From: Isoetes taiwanensis
Lineage: Eukaryota > Streptophyta > Lycopodiopsida > Isoetales > Isoetaceae
Length of the DNA stretch: 64,000 bases
Assembly (NCBI GenBank): GCA_021234155.1
Contig: JAJEKV010000073.1
Span: 3,262,001-3,326,000, forward strand
Reading direction: 5' to 3'
Part shown: piece after piece, positions 1 to 12,059 of the stretch
How positions within the stretch are numbered: the first letter of the stretch is position 1
Layout: each line of letters begins with the position of its first letter
Translations under genes and position numbers: made by a program
Notes under the pieces: generated by a model
Told to the model about the DNA's origin: nothing
Seen by the model: only the letters and a program-made list of their open reading frames with translations
Databases searched by the model: none

Positions 1-1430
1 TTTTCCGTTTCTACGGCGGCGGTGTGCCATGCTCTTCGAACTAAGACATCCCAGGTTGAAGCCGGAATACCCCCATATGGCGCATTAATCTGAAGTATAC
101 AGTTCCTTTTTTGTCTGTTGGATCTGCATTAGTTTTGGGAAGGAAAAGATTTGAGGGGGGGTATGGCAGATGCTATGGACCTGTTGCCCGAGCCATTGCC
201 AAAGGATGACAGGCGTCGTGAGCTGAAGGATAAGCCACTGGATGACAGAAGGAGGGATAAGGGCCTGTATTCTTATATTTAATCTGCAAATGGAACTTTC
301 AGGCCCTTTTTTCTGTGGATTGTTGGAGCAGTGGGCGCTTTTTTAATCTTGCCTTCTTGCATCGCGATGTGGCTGTTTTCCCCAAAGAGTTTTGGCAAGC
401 CCAAGTCATTTAATTTTTTGTTCTTATTTTCTTTTCCTTTTGAGTTTGCTTTAGAAAGATTAACTAATCTGCTTTGTTTGAATGCAGGAAGCTTGTTTCC
501 CGGGGGGTTCACTTATAGTAAGGGGGGTATGCCATGTGCGTGCATAGGGTGATCAAAACACCCCCGTATACGATTTCTTGAAAGGCAAATTCGACCCCTT
601 CCGTACAAAGTTTACCCCAAGTAGTGGCAAAAAACCCCCCTACCTCTTACGTATACGTATGGAAATGGGTCGAAAAAACCCCCCTACAAGTCACTCAGGC
701 ACATTGTATGGCACTTACAGCGAATCCCCCTTGGCTTGTTTAGATAGATCCGTGAATCCTTGCAAATTTTTGTAGCCCCTTCTACTATCCAAAATCTTCT
801 ACTCAATGACGACCATGGCAGCATCCAGCGATTAGCACAGGTAAAAGGTTTTTGTTGCCTTCAGATTTCTACTATTGTGTATGAACCGAGCTCATGATTT
901 TGGCATTTGTTTTTTCCAGCTCTGTGCCACTTTTACTCATCAGCTGGAGCTAAGATGCTTAAAGCAATGCATTGTCTTACCTGTCTTAGCTTGGGAATCA
1001 AGGAAGGCTTGCAGCTTACGGTGGAGGACTACAAGGGGGATAGTGGACGTGACACCTGCTTACCTGCTTGTCTCTGAAATAATGTGAAGCCTTATGCTTC
1101 AAAAAAATGGAGCAGAGATGCAGCCAAAGGAAACTAAAGAAAAGCTATTAGATCAGCCTCAAAAAACCTGTTCCAAAATCTGTTTAAGTGAACAGAGAGC
1201 AGAAACAATGAAAATAGCTTATTTCTTTATGTTCTCTGCTTTTCATTTAAGATTCGATTTGTTTCACAAACTCTTACATAAACAACATTGTATTTCCTAT
1301 TTCTTATACAATGAGCTTGCCATTTTGATATTGATTCTATGTGTTTTCTTCCTTTTTTACTAAGACTTTTTTTTTATATATGTAAACAATAGCCAAAAAC
1401 AAAAGTGGGAAAAGGTCTAGGCGGGAACAA
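1..1430. other. Gene-free stretch, nothing recognised
   Basis: I see no coding region, RNA gene or mobile-element protein here. The only texture is short C-rich or G-rich runs (around 490-690) embedded in AT-rich sequence and small chance ORFs without domain features. Confidence 0.5.
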
Positions 1431-1434
1431 ATGC

Positions 1435-1625
1435 TTTAAATAAATGCCATGTGTCAAGGTTTGATAGGCTATAAGATATTAGAAACAATCTATGTGTCAT
1501 ATAATGCTTTTTTATTTCAAAAATATGCCATGTGTCCATATTTGATTAGCCAAAATAATGCTTTTTTTATTTAAAAAGCATGCCACGTGGCAATATTTTA
1601 TTGGTTAAAAAGCACAATAGAAACA
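1435..1625. repeat. Degenerate tandem repeat with G-box-like cores
   Basis: Three degraded copies of a roughly 70-bp unit can be lined up on the word ATGCCATGTGTC or ATGCCACGTGGC, each followed by a TTTGATTGG-like word and then AATGCTTTTTTATTT. The last copy contains the 10-bp palindrome GCCACGTGGC, a G-box core. No coding content. Confidence 0.5.
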
Positions 1626-1879
1626 ACACCATGCTTTTTTCTACATGTCGTAATTATGCTTTTATCTATGTTCTTATTTTAAGAAAACAATAGTTAGTAG
1701 CATTACAATCAATAGCTAGCTTTATAAGTAACACATGTAGTACTTTGCCAAATAACATGTAATGTTTTTTTTAAAAACCATCTTACTTTGATGTTGTAAT
1801 TTTATTTTCATATGTAGAAATGTCTAACTCTATGTGTATTATTTAGAAGACAAACAATGTGTGGCTCCTCAAAAAACAA

Positions 1880-2130
1880 CAGTCAAGAAAACAAGAAAAC
1901 CACATGTGAAAAAAAAGGACACGTTGGTAAAAAATCACAAAAACTATGTCTAGTTTTTCTACGCGTGGATTTTTCTGCCAAAAGACCACCGTGGAAATTT
2001 TCTGCCAAAAAACCACTGTCTCTTTGTGCAAATCCGGATAAACGGGCCACGTGGACTTTTGGGGCCATTTTGGTGTTGTTTTTGGCATAAAACAACACTT
2101 CCGTACAAGTAAAAAACAAATGTGGACCAA
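1880..2130. repeat. Dispersed non-coding repeat related to 50.5-51.1 kb
   Basis: This AT-rich segment is built of phrases such as AAACAACACTT, TTTTGGTGTTGTTTTTGGC and ACATGTGG, each separated by T- or A-runs. The same phrases in the same style recur at about 50,530-51,120. The short ORFs on both strands are by-products of the repeat. Confidence 0.45.
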
Positions 2131-2369
2131 AAATTGGGGTCAGTGTGATTTTCTAGCACTGTATACTTTTCTTCATATCTATTGATTTGCAGCTCTGTTT
2201 TGGGAGCAATGCATATCATTGGAATGCTTATTCTGTGATGATTCAAAAGTATATGGTTTGCACACTTTATTTAAGATTTGAAAGGAGAAAACAGCAAGTT
2301 TGCAACCTGGTTTTAAGGCAGGATTCAGAGGTTGTGATGCTATCTAATCGCCTTGGATTCATGCATTTA

Positions 2370-2850
2370 CATGATGGAGGCTTTCAGACGAGCATCTATA
2401 AGGGAGAAATCATTGCTATTTTTCATCTTAGACAGGCGTCTGTATGGTGGCAGAGGTTGCATTAGAGGATGCACTGGATTTATCTATTTAAACACTTTCA
2501 GACGGGTGTCTATAAGGTGAAAGAGCCTGCACTTGCTTCTTGCACTTGGAGGCATCACCTTGGATTCAAACATTTGCATGTTGGAGGCTTTCAGACAGGG
2601 GTCTGTAAGGAGGAGACCATTGCCACTATTCATCTGAGACAAGCATCTATAAGGTGGTAGAGGTTGCGTTAGAGGCTGCGCTCGAATTCTGCATTTGGAC
2701 ACTTCGGTCGGGTGTCTATAAGGTGACAAAGCTTGCGCCTGCTTCTTACGCATAGAAGCTTTCAGATGGACGTCTGTAAGGGGGCAGAGGTTGTGTGTGA
2801 TCAAAGTGCTTTGAGGCTTTCAGACAAGCGTCTGTAGGGTGATACTCTAA
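2370..2850 (+). repeat. Tandem repeat built on TTTCAGAC...GTCTGTAAGG
   Basis: About eight degenerate copies of a word like TTTCAGACGGGTGTCTATAAGG occur between 2,370 and 2,850, often paired with GGCAGAGGTTGC or CATTTGGAC. Each copy has a small inverted repeat (AGAC...GTCT) able to form a mini-hairpin. Copy spacing alternates between roughly 40 and 100 bp. The ORFs crossing it are repeat shadows. Confidence 0.6.
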
Positions 2851-2959
2851 TCATGGCAACCCTAGTGATAGAAGAGCTAAACGAGCCTTGCATCCCTTTA
2901 TCCCTTCATCCCACCCCACTGATATGCATGTGGATGGTGCAGACATGCAGTCCCTCTAC

Positions 2960-4110
2960 CTAGCATAGATATGGTTGCAAAACTTCTCCTAGGAGATTAC
3001 ATAAATGCCATTCCCAATCCTAGACTAGATGACACAGGTAAATTTGCCAGGTACATACTAAAAAAAGAAGCGCAGGCAAGGTCTCATGCAACAAGCATAG
3101 CTCGATAGGCATATGCCAGATATTCTAGCCTAGCGGCAAGACGTATCCGTGCGTCACCAGCAAACCAGACAATTGAGGAGCACTGGAAACAGGTTCTAGC
3201 AATGGCAAAGGGCAACACAACTCGAATTGCTTGCTTGGCAGAGGAGATGTAGGCATTCGCACCCAAATTGCTCAAGAGGCAGCTCGCTACTGAAAAGCAG
3301 CGTGTTTTCAGCATGGAGACTCGCCTACAGCAGCTCGAGGATGGCCTTCGCCTAGTGCACTCTAAAAGGCAGAAGGACAAGAAGAGTCTCGTTGACATGC
3401 GGGCCCCCATGGATTCCTTGTCCACTGCTATTGAAACCATGATACTGAACAGGCAACGTGCCGAGCAGGAGACAATGTAACCATCTCTCGCCTTCGATCA
3501 GACGCTGAGGAGGCTGCCACTATGGTGCGAAGAGTCCAGGTTGCTTTTGAAGAGAGCCAATCACAATTGAGAGCCCTTCAAAATAGAGTCAAGACACAGG
3601 AAGTGCCCTCATCTACAATGAACCCTATGCTGGACTCTCGCTTATGGAAATTGGAGCATAGCTCCGCAACTCGAGATCAGAAGGTGCAGGACCTGCGGGC
3701 AGGCATGGCTCAACAAGGCAAGGGCCTCCATGCAGAGGCTCATGAGCAATTGCAGCGGTGCATGCGTGAATTGACAAGACAACAACAACTCCAGCAGGAG
3801 CTAAGCTCCCGGCTTCGGGAAGAAGAGATCACTACACCTGCCATAGCAGTCCCACTAGCCCAAGGCTCTGCACGAGGTCAGCCAGAACTGCCTACTGCTG
3901 CACCACCAAGCCGCCCTATGCCACCACCGCCCCAACGTAGGCCATAGCCTATGCCTCGCCGACCGCAAACAACACCTGTTGTGCCGGGCAGCATTGACCC
4001 GAGGATAAGAGAGCTCCAGGAGCTAAGATGGAGAAGCCACAATGTGGTGGTATGTGGCCTAATAGAAGAGGTAGGGGAGGACCTCATTAACCGACTCTAG
4101 ATGCTGATCC
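2960..4110 (+). pseudogene. LINE family 1 ORF1 remnant (coiled coil)
   Basis: Reading through two TAG stops near 3,103 and 3,250, one frame gives a continuous gag-like protein. Its middle part (3,268-3,480) is a heptad-rich coiled coil (RLQQLEDGLRLV, KRQKDKKSLVDM). A second open stretch (3,522-3,947) continues the Gln/Glu-rich coiled coil and ends in a proline-rich tail. Around 4,000-4,107 the frame reads RIRELQELRWRSHNVVVCGL followed by acidic residues. This recalls the ORF1 motif in which a coiled coil is followed by a short strand and a Gly-Leu-acidic turn. The coiled coil is visible directly; assignment as ORF1 rests on position just upstream of an endonuclease. Confidence 0.65.
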
Positions 4111-4608
4111 TCACTCGAATGACATTCCATGCGCCAGCACACATTATTAGGGCAAGCCGCCATGGTATCCAGCGTCCGGACCGCCCCCTGGGTAGTCATA
4201 TTCACAGTACGGGACGCGCAATTGAAAGCAGGCATCTTGCGCCAGTGCAGGCAGCTGAAGGCGACTGCCATATATGTTGAGGGAGACCTGACCCCGATAT
4301 AACAAGCAGACTGCAGGCACAAGTTGGCCAAAGTTAAAAGTGTCTGCAGACAGGGAGGAGCTGCGAGACTGATCAGGGGCAAGTTGCAAATATTCAGGCC
4401 GCCAAACGTTGTTATGAATGCTGCAAACCCTCCAGCAGTTCCTGACCATGCCCCTGCTTCGCTTGCTACAGCCGCATGCCATGCTTTGGTTGCCTCACAT
4501 TCTGTTGCTCGCATGTCCCATACTGCTTCCACTTCTACCATCCTCTCTTCCGCTGCTGCCATTGTATCTGCAGCTGCAGCCCCTGCCAACAAATAGGAAT
4601 TGTGCCTT

Positions 4609-5450
4609 TGCATGGTCTCTTGGAATTGTCAGGGCTTCCCATGGCAGAAGGGGGATAGTCTCAACTCGGTTGCCGCAGACATAGATCTCATCTTCCTCAT
4701 AGAAACATGGGAGCATGCAGAACATAGGATACCCGACTTGCCAGGATAACAGTACTACTCAATCTTCAATGATTGCACAGGAAGGCATGGGCATGGGGGG
4801 GTTGCCTACGACTACCAAACAACATTGGCACAATCAATTTCCTTGGTCAAGACGGACATGCACAACCGATACCTATGGGTGCATGTGCAAAACTGCAATA
4901 GCAGACCTCTCTTTGTGGCAGCCTGCTACTTCCCACATGTAGAGAGCAACTTCTATCACACCCACTCGGATGTGGAAAGACTGGACCCCTATGTCAATCT
5001 ATATGATGATATACAACAGCATAAGTAGTTGGGCAGCGTCATACTCCTTGGAGACTTCAATGCACGCACTAGGTAGAACAACCCATGAGATTTGATCCCT
5101 TGACTGATGATGTATTGCTGATACGCCCTGCAGAAGGAGCTTGACCACGGACATCAAATGACAATCAGGTCATGCGCTATGGTAGGCAATTGCTTTTTCT
5201 CTGTGGTATCTTTGACCTGGTAATTTGTAACGGACTGGCACAGTGGCCATCCTCCCGCAAGAGCACTTGCAGGCAGGAAAACCAGGGGGCGAATCTAATG
5301 TGGTGAATTATATGCCGGCGCCTGAGCAGGATATGCATCTTGTCAAGCACTTCTAAGTGGGAACATCTAATAAGGATGAAGAAGTCGACTCAGACCATCT
5401 ACCACTTTATTTGGAGCTGGCTTGGCAGGTTGTGCGAACCCCCTGTGCGA
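4609..5450 (+). pseudogene. LINE family 1 endonuclease domain (APE type), broken
   Basis: In the proper frame the product starts with a WNCQGLPW-like segment and continues DIDLIFLIETWEH, then GGVAYDYQ, RYLWVHVQN and VAACYFP. The catalytic LLGDFNAR motif lies at about 5,043-5,070 and the terminal DSDHLPL motif at 5,388-5,408. These are the signature elements of LINE apurinic-like endonucleases, which nick the target for primed reverse transcription. In-frame stops at several points (for example within the PGxQYYS segment) and frame changes show it is dead. Catalytic residues of the GDFN and SDH motifs are nevertheless still readable. Confidence 0.8.
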
Positions 5451-5989
5451 TAAATCCTCACATGCCTCAGCTGCAATTGGATTATAAACATGCAGGGATT
5501 TATGCTCAGATGCTTGTAGATGACCTGGCAGAAATTTTAAAGTACCCTACACTGGCCAGTTGATTGACGTGCTTAGGACTGCTGCAGAAAGGTGCTTTGG
5601 GATAAGCCACCCTCGACGGACCTCCAGGACCACAACCTTCCCACCTAATTAGTGGTTTGATGCGGAGTGCAAGGAACACAAACGTTGGCTCTGCCAGGTC
5701 ACAGACCCCGCTTTACGCCCACACGTAGTCAGCTAGTACCGCATCTTCCTGAAAGCTAAGAAAGCCAGGTACATCGCATCGCATCAAAGGAAAATGTTCT
5801 ACCTTCTAGAACGTCATTCCAGGACCTTCTAACGAAGGGTAGTACATCCCACAGGGAACATCACTCCCGAGCAGTGGAGGCAATACTTGCAACAACTATA
5901 CGACCCTTAGGGTGCACAAGCAGCATTACCCCTGCAAGAAGGCCCACTGCTGGAAATCATAGAGTCAAACGTGGATCAAGGCTTACAGC

Positions 5990-7760
5990 ATCTTGCCAAT
6001 GGAAAAGTGCCATACTTGGATGGTATGTGGGCCCTCCATAGTACCGGTGCTGACCGCCTTGTTCAACAAGGGACTACGGGAAGGCTTTCCACTGCAGTGG
6101 ACCAATAGCAGAGTTGTTCCCATCTATAAGGCAGGTCACTCGCACTGCCCAACCAACTACCAAACAATCATGGTTAGTTTGGTGTTTGCAAAACTGCTAG
6201 CTGGGATTCTCGAGCAGTAGTTGACAGGCTGGGCAGAGGCAGCAGAGATGCGGGCCCACACCTAAGCAGAATTCATGCCCCGATACTCAATCATTGTACA
6301 TCTTCACGCTGTGGACTCTGGTTGAATACAGCAGGAACTGTCGGCATATTGTTGCTTCGTGGACTTTGCAAAGGCCATTGGCACTGTATCTCGGGAAAAA
6401 CTATGGGCAAGATTGCAATGGCTAGGTGTTCCTGTAGTTTTGGAGAATGCAGTGTACAGATTATATGAGAGATGCTCGGGCCAGTTGCACCCGACAAGCC
6501 AACCATTCAATAGTAGTATTGGGGTTCGCCTGGGGTGCCCTCTCTCTCCAACATTGTTTGGACTTTACATTAATCAGTTGGAGAGCTGGCTTGCTGACAA
6601 TGGGGGCGATGGAGCTCACCTTCTGCACCGATCATCAGGCAGTTAATATATGCTGATGATGTGGATCTTCTAGCTTACACTCTGGCAGATATGCAGTGCC
6701 ATCTTGATGCCCTGGACACATTCTGCCAAGCGACTGATATGCGTGTCAACCTGGCCAAGACTAAAGTGGTCCTCATATCATCCTCACATCAGCCAAGGAT
6801 TCCCTCCTTTAGTTACTGAGGCCAGAATGTTGAAGTGGCACCCACATACAATATTTGGGGGTAGAGTTCCCTTCTACTATGCAATGGGACACATCCATAT
6901 GGCTACGAATGACGACAGACTGGAAGGCACTATATGCAATGCAGAACAATAGTCATAGAGCGGAGCTGTATGATTGGTCCCATCAGTTGCATCTGTTCAA
7001 GGTCTTAGTGGAGCTTGCCCTTTTATACGGGGTTGAAGTATGGGGCCCAGTACTGTCCCTTGCTACCTGGAATGATTTGGAGAAGGTACAAAAAGCCTTC
7101 TTGGTACGAGCACTAGGGGTGAAGTCCACAATCCCATATGAAATTCTGTTGCAGGAGACGTGTTTCTTGCCTCTTCAGAGAGCGGCCCTTGATCGCCATA
7201 TTGTCTATTTTCAGAAGGTGGTCAATATGGACGATGCTCATTTCCCTAACCTAGCTTATACCATGGCAATGGGGCCGCAATGTCTCAAGGCCTACTGGAG
7301 GAAAAAGAGAGCTCAATGGTTGGCTAGATGGAATGTGCAGGAGCACAGGTGCATACATGTGCAAACAGAGGCAGATCGCCAAAGCTTGAGGCAATATTTT
7401 GACGCTTGCTTCCTCAGCAAGCTCTTGGATGCCAATTCCCTTGAACAGATCAAGACAGTACACTACTAGTGCCAGATAAATCCCACATTAAAACGGGGCC
7501 TGCAATGCTACCTGCGAACACATTTGCCTATGAAAAGGCGCAGACTCATTGCCTCCATTCACACAGGGGCACATCATCTTCGAATTGAGACGGGCAGATT
7601 GATTTGAAGGGCATCATCTCATGCCCTTCAAAGCTGCCCAGCATATGATCAAATTCAGACGCGTTATGCTGAGTTGGTCAGGCCTGGCCAGCCGCTACAT
7701 GTGACATTGAGCAGGATCATACCTTTAGGACATCATGGATATGAGAGATCAGCTATGTCC
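5990..7760 (+). pseudogene. LINE family 1 reverse transcriptase and C-terminal domain, broken
   Basis: RT landmarks in order: PIYKAGHSHCPTNYQ (about 6,120-6,165), VDFAKAIGTVSREKLW (6,357-6,405), GVRLGCPLSPTLFGLYINQL (6,523-6,582) and the catalytic YADD box at 6,649-6,660. A frameshift separates the last two. The thumb/C-terminal region follows at 6,930-7,469 with LLYGVEVWGP. After a TAG stop the frame continues with MKRRRLIASIHTGAHHLRIE to about 7,760. In this copy the terminal Cys-His knuckle seen in related copies is lost. Stops include TAG, TAA and TGA. No functional enzyme can be made. Confidence 0.85.
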
Positions 7761-7834
7761 TCGGGCACATACTTGACATGTATTATATACATATATTTCA
7801 TGATGATCTATACCTGTATAGTTTTATAGCATTC

Positions 7835-7990
7835 TTATTATCGCTTACGGTTTTTCCTCGAAAAAACTTTTGGGAGGGGGGGGGGGGAGGGAGGTAACCT
7901 GGACAATAATAAGTTTGCTGCGCTCCTTTCCCATAGGCCGATTGATTTTCGTGGATGATAAAAATCTTTCTTTCTTTCTTTTTTTTTATC
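7835..7990 (+). repeat. LINE family 1 conserved 3' tail, copy 1
   Basis: The sequence from TTATTATCGCTTACGG through a G-run (7,872-7,890) to CCCATAGGCCGATTGATTTTC and a TTTC-repeat end matches four other segments in the window (8,416-8,546; 31,510-31,672; 33,012-33,182; 45,447-45,600). It directly follows the LINE C-terminal region, which identifies it as the LINE 3' untranslated end. Confidence 0.75.
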
Positions 7991-8415
7991 ATGAACTTTG
8001 TATAAATTTTACATATACCATGTATGTATTATTGACATATTATCCCAAAATACATAACGCATAATCAACCAAGCTATCAAGACCGTTACAACTTATACAC
8101 CTATCCGAACATTTGGTTACATCTAATCAACCGTTTCATGTAATGTTGCAGATACGTTCAATATTGACTCCAACATTATAGATCCAAGAGTTTCTATTGA
8201 ATTTGAAGCTTCATTTGCTACCTCTCTAACATTGACATCAAAACGTAATAAAAAGTGATCGACTCATTTCTAAAAAAAGAGCAAGTAGACACATGAGCTC
8301 AATTGTGCCGTTTATTCATTACTACAGTGATATGTACAAATCTAGACATGCGAGCTCAATTGGTAGTTCTTAATCACTACATTGACATGTCTAATGTACA
8401 ATTTATCATCCGACT

Positions 8416-8546
8416 GCTTATTGCCAAGGTTTTTCCCTAGAAAACCCTTCGGGGAGGAAGGGGGGAGGTTAATCTTGAACAATAATAGACCTGTTGTTTT
8501 CTTCGTTTGAGTTCCATAGGTCTTTTGGTCTCCATCGATTCAATTT
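8416..8546 (+). repeat. LINE family 1 conserved 3' tail, copy 2 (solitary)
   Basis: The segment beginning TTATTGCCAAGGTTTTTCCC and including AAAACCCTTCGGGGAGG and TTCCATAGGTCTTTTGGTCTCC is another copy of the family 1 tail, with no coding part in front. It is either an extremely 5'-truncated LINE or a non-autonomous element borrowing the tail. Confidence 0.7.
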
Positions 8547-8949
8547 AAGGTATAACACTGGGAATGATACCATGTGACTTTTTTCACGAGAACAATTTAA
8601 GAATTGTGGTGTGTGTATTTCTTTTGTTAATAAATTTTATTGAACATGGCTAAATATACTGCAAAATATTGCTACCACAGTTCATCTTAAGATTTTGCTA
8701 GTCACAATTCTAAAAGTAGATTCTAGTTATTGCATTTTAATGTGGTCTAGAATTTCAAAATTTGTACGTTGATCATAATATGAAAGCACTTTAATGCAAA
8801 ATATATTTCTTATGTACTTCATCATCAGTCGTTTTCAAATACTTCCACTTTCAATGTTTCTTCTACTTTTTCTTGTCTAGGCCACTCCAAAATAAAAAGA
8901 AGAAAAGGTAAATATTTCTATTATCTTCTTATTCTTTTATTATTATTAT

Positions 8950-11050
8950 TATTTGTCTGATGCTCTCTTGGGCCTCGAGAGACCATGGAGCACATGAACA
9001 GACTATTTACAACTTTAACAAAAAAGAGCGGTGAGTATCAACAGCTCTAACATAAGGTCCTAAAGTCATTGGCGGCATTTGTAATAAAGAGAGAAAATCA
9101 GTAGCTTGAATGCCAAAACTATTTCTAATGTGAGCGTATTCCGGGCAACATGTAAATACATGATCTTCGTCTTCAATCTGTCTCATTTCACATACTTTAC
9201 ATAAGCACTCTTCTACCTGGATCTTAGCCCATCTCCCGGTCTCAATTGCCAGCCTATGGGATCCTGTCCTGTATCTGGCAAGCAGGCATCTTTGAGACTT
9301 GGGTATGTTTGCTATCAGATAGATTTGACTCTCACCTGTTATCACTGGATTGACATTTTTTTGGTACTGTATCATTCTCTTTCCTGGGTTTGCCCACATA
9401 TGGCTTATTGCTTGCTTCTCCAGCATGGTTCGAGTTTCCTCTTTCTCGGGTGGCCAAGCGGTTATCCCCCATCTAGCAGCCCAAGCTATTAGCTCGTTTT
9501 TCCATTCCGAGTTCTCCAAAGCATGGTGAGATAACCGGGTTGTAGCTTGAGCATTCACTCTATTAAAGAAGTTTATTGACTGGTATAAGCCTTCTAATTC
9601 CAGTGGTATCAGCCCTACTTCTGCAAGCATAATTGAGTAGGGGATTTGAGATCTAATGCCGAGTTCCTCTTTTATGAAAGACTTTTGAATCGTTTCAATC
9701 TGTTTCCATAAGCTGGCCGAGATCTCTGGACCCCAGATTGGAGCACCATATAGCACCACCATCTGTACTAGAGTTTTGAAGAGAAGCTTCTTCAAATTCC
9801 AGTCCGTGAGTGATGCCTTATTGCATTTAGCTAGCATGTTATATAATGCAGCTTTTCCGCCTGAGACCCTCCTATTTATGCAGATTTTTCAACTGCAATT
9901 GGATGCCAGGTCAATCCCCAAATATTTATACGATTCAACTGTTTCTAGTAGCTCTCCCTTGTAGGTGAAATCCGGCCTTTCTCGTGAGCCAAAGACCATA
10001 ATTTTAGACTTAGATAAATTAATTGTCATCTTCTTTGCTGCACAAAAGTCTTCCAAGTGGTTGAGATGCTCTTGCAGTGTTTTTTTCTTGCTAGCAATTA
10101 GAACTACATCATCGGCATAGAGGAGGAGCTGAAGAATATAGCTGCCAAGTTTCGTCCCTATTAGTGATCTCTGTCGTAACCAATCATCTAGTTCGTCAAT
10201 ATAAATGCCGAATAGAGTGGGGGATAAAGGGCACCCCTGTCTTACCCCTATTGTGCTCTTCAAAAATGAATTGCAATCTCGGGAAATTGTTATCAGAACG
10301 TCAGCATATAATTGAGATACAGCCTCTCTAAGTTCTTTGGGGACTCCGAGTTGAATCAATCTATCACCAAGGTCTTTACGGGGGACCGTATCAAACGCCT
10401 TAGAAAAATCAATGAATGCTAGATATAGGGAAGAATTTGGCGCTTTAGCTTTCTCAATCACAGCTCGGAGTGTGAGGACATGATCAAGAGTGTTATGATC
10501 ACATCTGAATCCCGCCTGGTATTGTGAACGAGCCTTTGCTTGCTCTGCCCAGCTGCTAAGCTTTCCTTCAAGAAGACTACCAAGAACTTTTGAGAAAATA
10601 CTGCCAATAAGAATTGTTCTAAAATTTGCTGCCACCTCGTGATTTCCTCCTTTATGGATTGGGTGAACTCGGTTGAGCTTCCAACTGTGAGGTAGTCCCT
10701 GAGTGAGGCATAGATTTAGCATATCTGTTAGGATTTCGCGAGTCTTCTCCCCGCCCCACTTTAGAAGCTCCATGCACAAACTGTCAGCATCTGGAGCCTT
10801 ATTATTTGCTAATTTGGATAGACACAGTTCTACATCTGCAATAGTAAAAAGATTTACAGATGGAGCTATAATAGGCATGCTGGTAGCGCCTTCCCTTTCA
10901 TATATATCCTTGACTAATTTTAGCAGAGCATCATTATCAAGGATATTATGTGCATGGCTATCTTTAAGCATGTTCCAAAACCGTTTAGGTTTCTTTAGAA
11001 GCTGATCAGATAGTGTCTTTTGTCTTGCAGCAAGGTAAGTATGTACACAT
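8950..11050 (-). mobile_element. 5'-truncated LINE, family 2
   Basis: A LINE ORF2 fragment read on the minus strand from about 11,030 to 9,007. It is followed by a short 3' untranslated end with an (ATA/TTA)n-type tail at about 8,935-8,952. The endonuclease region is absent; homology-like sequence starts just before RT at LARQKTLSDQLLKKPKRFW, which fits the usual 5' truncation of LINE insertions. It differs from family 1 in its tail and has decayed far less, so it inserted more recently. Confidence 0.8.
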
Positions 11051-11070
11051 ATAATACATAGACATCCCAT
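9007..11070 (-). pseudogene. LINE family 2 reverse transcriptase and C-terminal domain, one stop
   Basis: One reading frame of 688 codons runs from 11,070 to 9,007 and is broken only by a TGA at 9,889-9,891. It shows the RT landmarks NKAPDADSLCMELLK, HPIHKGGNHEVAANFRTI, FIDFSKAFDTVPR, GVRQGCPLSPTLFGIYIDEL and the catalytic LLYADDVVLIASK, with YADD at 10,108-10,119. The thumb region has LYGAPIWGPEI, and the C-terminus has a CKVC...H...CCPEY knuckle typical of plant LINE ORF2. The stop lies after YKYLGIDLASNCS, where LINE RTs usually have a Trp, so a single TGG-to-TGA transition is the likely lesion. The amino-terminal endonuclease is missing, so the element could not mobilise itself even without the stop. 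Confidence 0.88.
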
Positions 11071-11079
11071 TATAAAAAG

Positions 11080-12055
11080 GAAGAAAAGAGAAATTTCATG
11101 TGATTATGTTTCTTGTTCTTTAGCGGAGGACGTACATGCACCCATGATACACAGGCATCTAATCAATTTGTATGAGAAGTAAAACATAGGCCACATTATT
11201 ATAGATATACACCGTCGTGATATTAGGAATTCAATTTAATTTTCTATTAAGTTGAGTTGCTTCAGAATGACACAACTCGAAGGTTCTTATGCAATAAAAT
11301 ATGGTTCTATAATTATCACATATCTCATGTGACAAATCACGTTTATCGTCATTGGGTCAAATCTAACATAGTGAATATGGCCACTAGTTTGTAGTCAAAA
11401 GAGATTTTAGTCATTAACTATACCATACTCAACATCGTTGTTCTTATTTACCTATAATTTGCATGTGAGTTTCTTACTTGAAGATGATTGATTTAGACCA
11501 TATATATGATGTCACTTCAGCTGGTGTTTGAGGAGACAATTCCATTTAATGGCCTCATTCTATGAATCATTTGTGCAATTTGTCAAGTAACTACTTGTTT
11601 TTTGTTTATTTAGTTTTATTCTTAGACATGAATAATCTAATCACATATTTTAAATAAACTTTTGTGTTTTAGCCATTTATCATGAAAAAATCTAGAGTGG
11701 CTGGAAATACAGTTGTTGCATTGCATTCTTAATGCTTGATAATGAACTCATATCTATAAAATTTTGCTCTAAAAAATCTGCTTGCGGGGGTTTTGTAATC
11801 TTACTAGTAATGGTTTTAGCTTCTAGTAGGATTTACTTGTCCTAAAGGTTTGACTTATTTTCCACGGATACTAAAAGTATAGACCAATTCATCATCAATT
11901 TTATCTTCTTGCCTTCACTTTATAGCAGTATACCCGTCAGATAGCTTTAATTTGATCTCTATCGACAAACAACTGCTATGATAATCAATCTGATTACTCA
12001 TTAAGATGTCCTTAAGGATGATAAGTCTAAATTAAAAAGAAAGAAGGCATATTTA
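11080..12055. other. Gene-free AT-rich stretch
   Basis: I see no coding region or repeat structure I can name between the family 2 LINE and the gypsy relic. Poly-A/T runs and short chance ORFs only. Confidence 0.5.
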
Positions 12056-12059
12056 CTAA

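Larger units (their letters stand above)
2950..7990 (+). mobile_element. Decayed LINE (non-LTR retrotransposon), family 1
   Basis: The order of parts is that of a plant L1-like LINE: a coiled-coil ORF1 (about 2,960-4,110), an APE-type endonuclease (4,609-5,450), reverse transcriptase (about 5,990-6,800), a C-terminal region (6,930-7,760) and a characteristic 3' tail (7,835-7,990) ending in TTTC/T-rich sequence. All reading frames carry many stops and several frameshifts, so it is inactive. The stops are mostly TAG. The tail sequence and C-terminal domain match the LINE fragments inside the giant palindrome at 31.0-31.7 and 33.0-33.7 kb, so these belong to one family. The upstream limit is uncertain because no 5' boundary or target duplication was identified. 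Confidence 0.85.
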
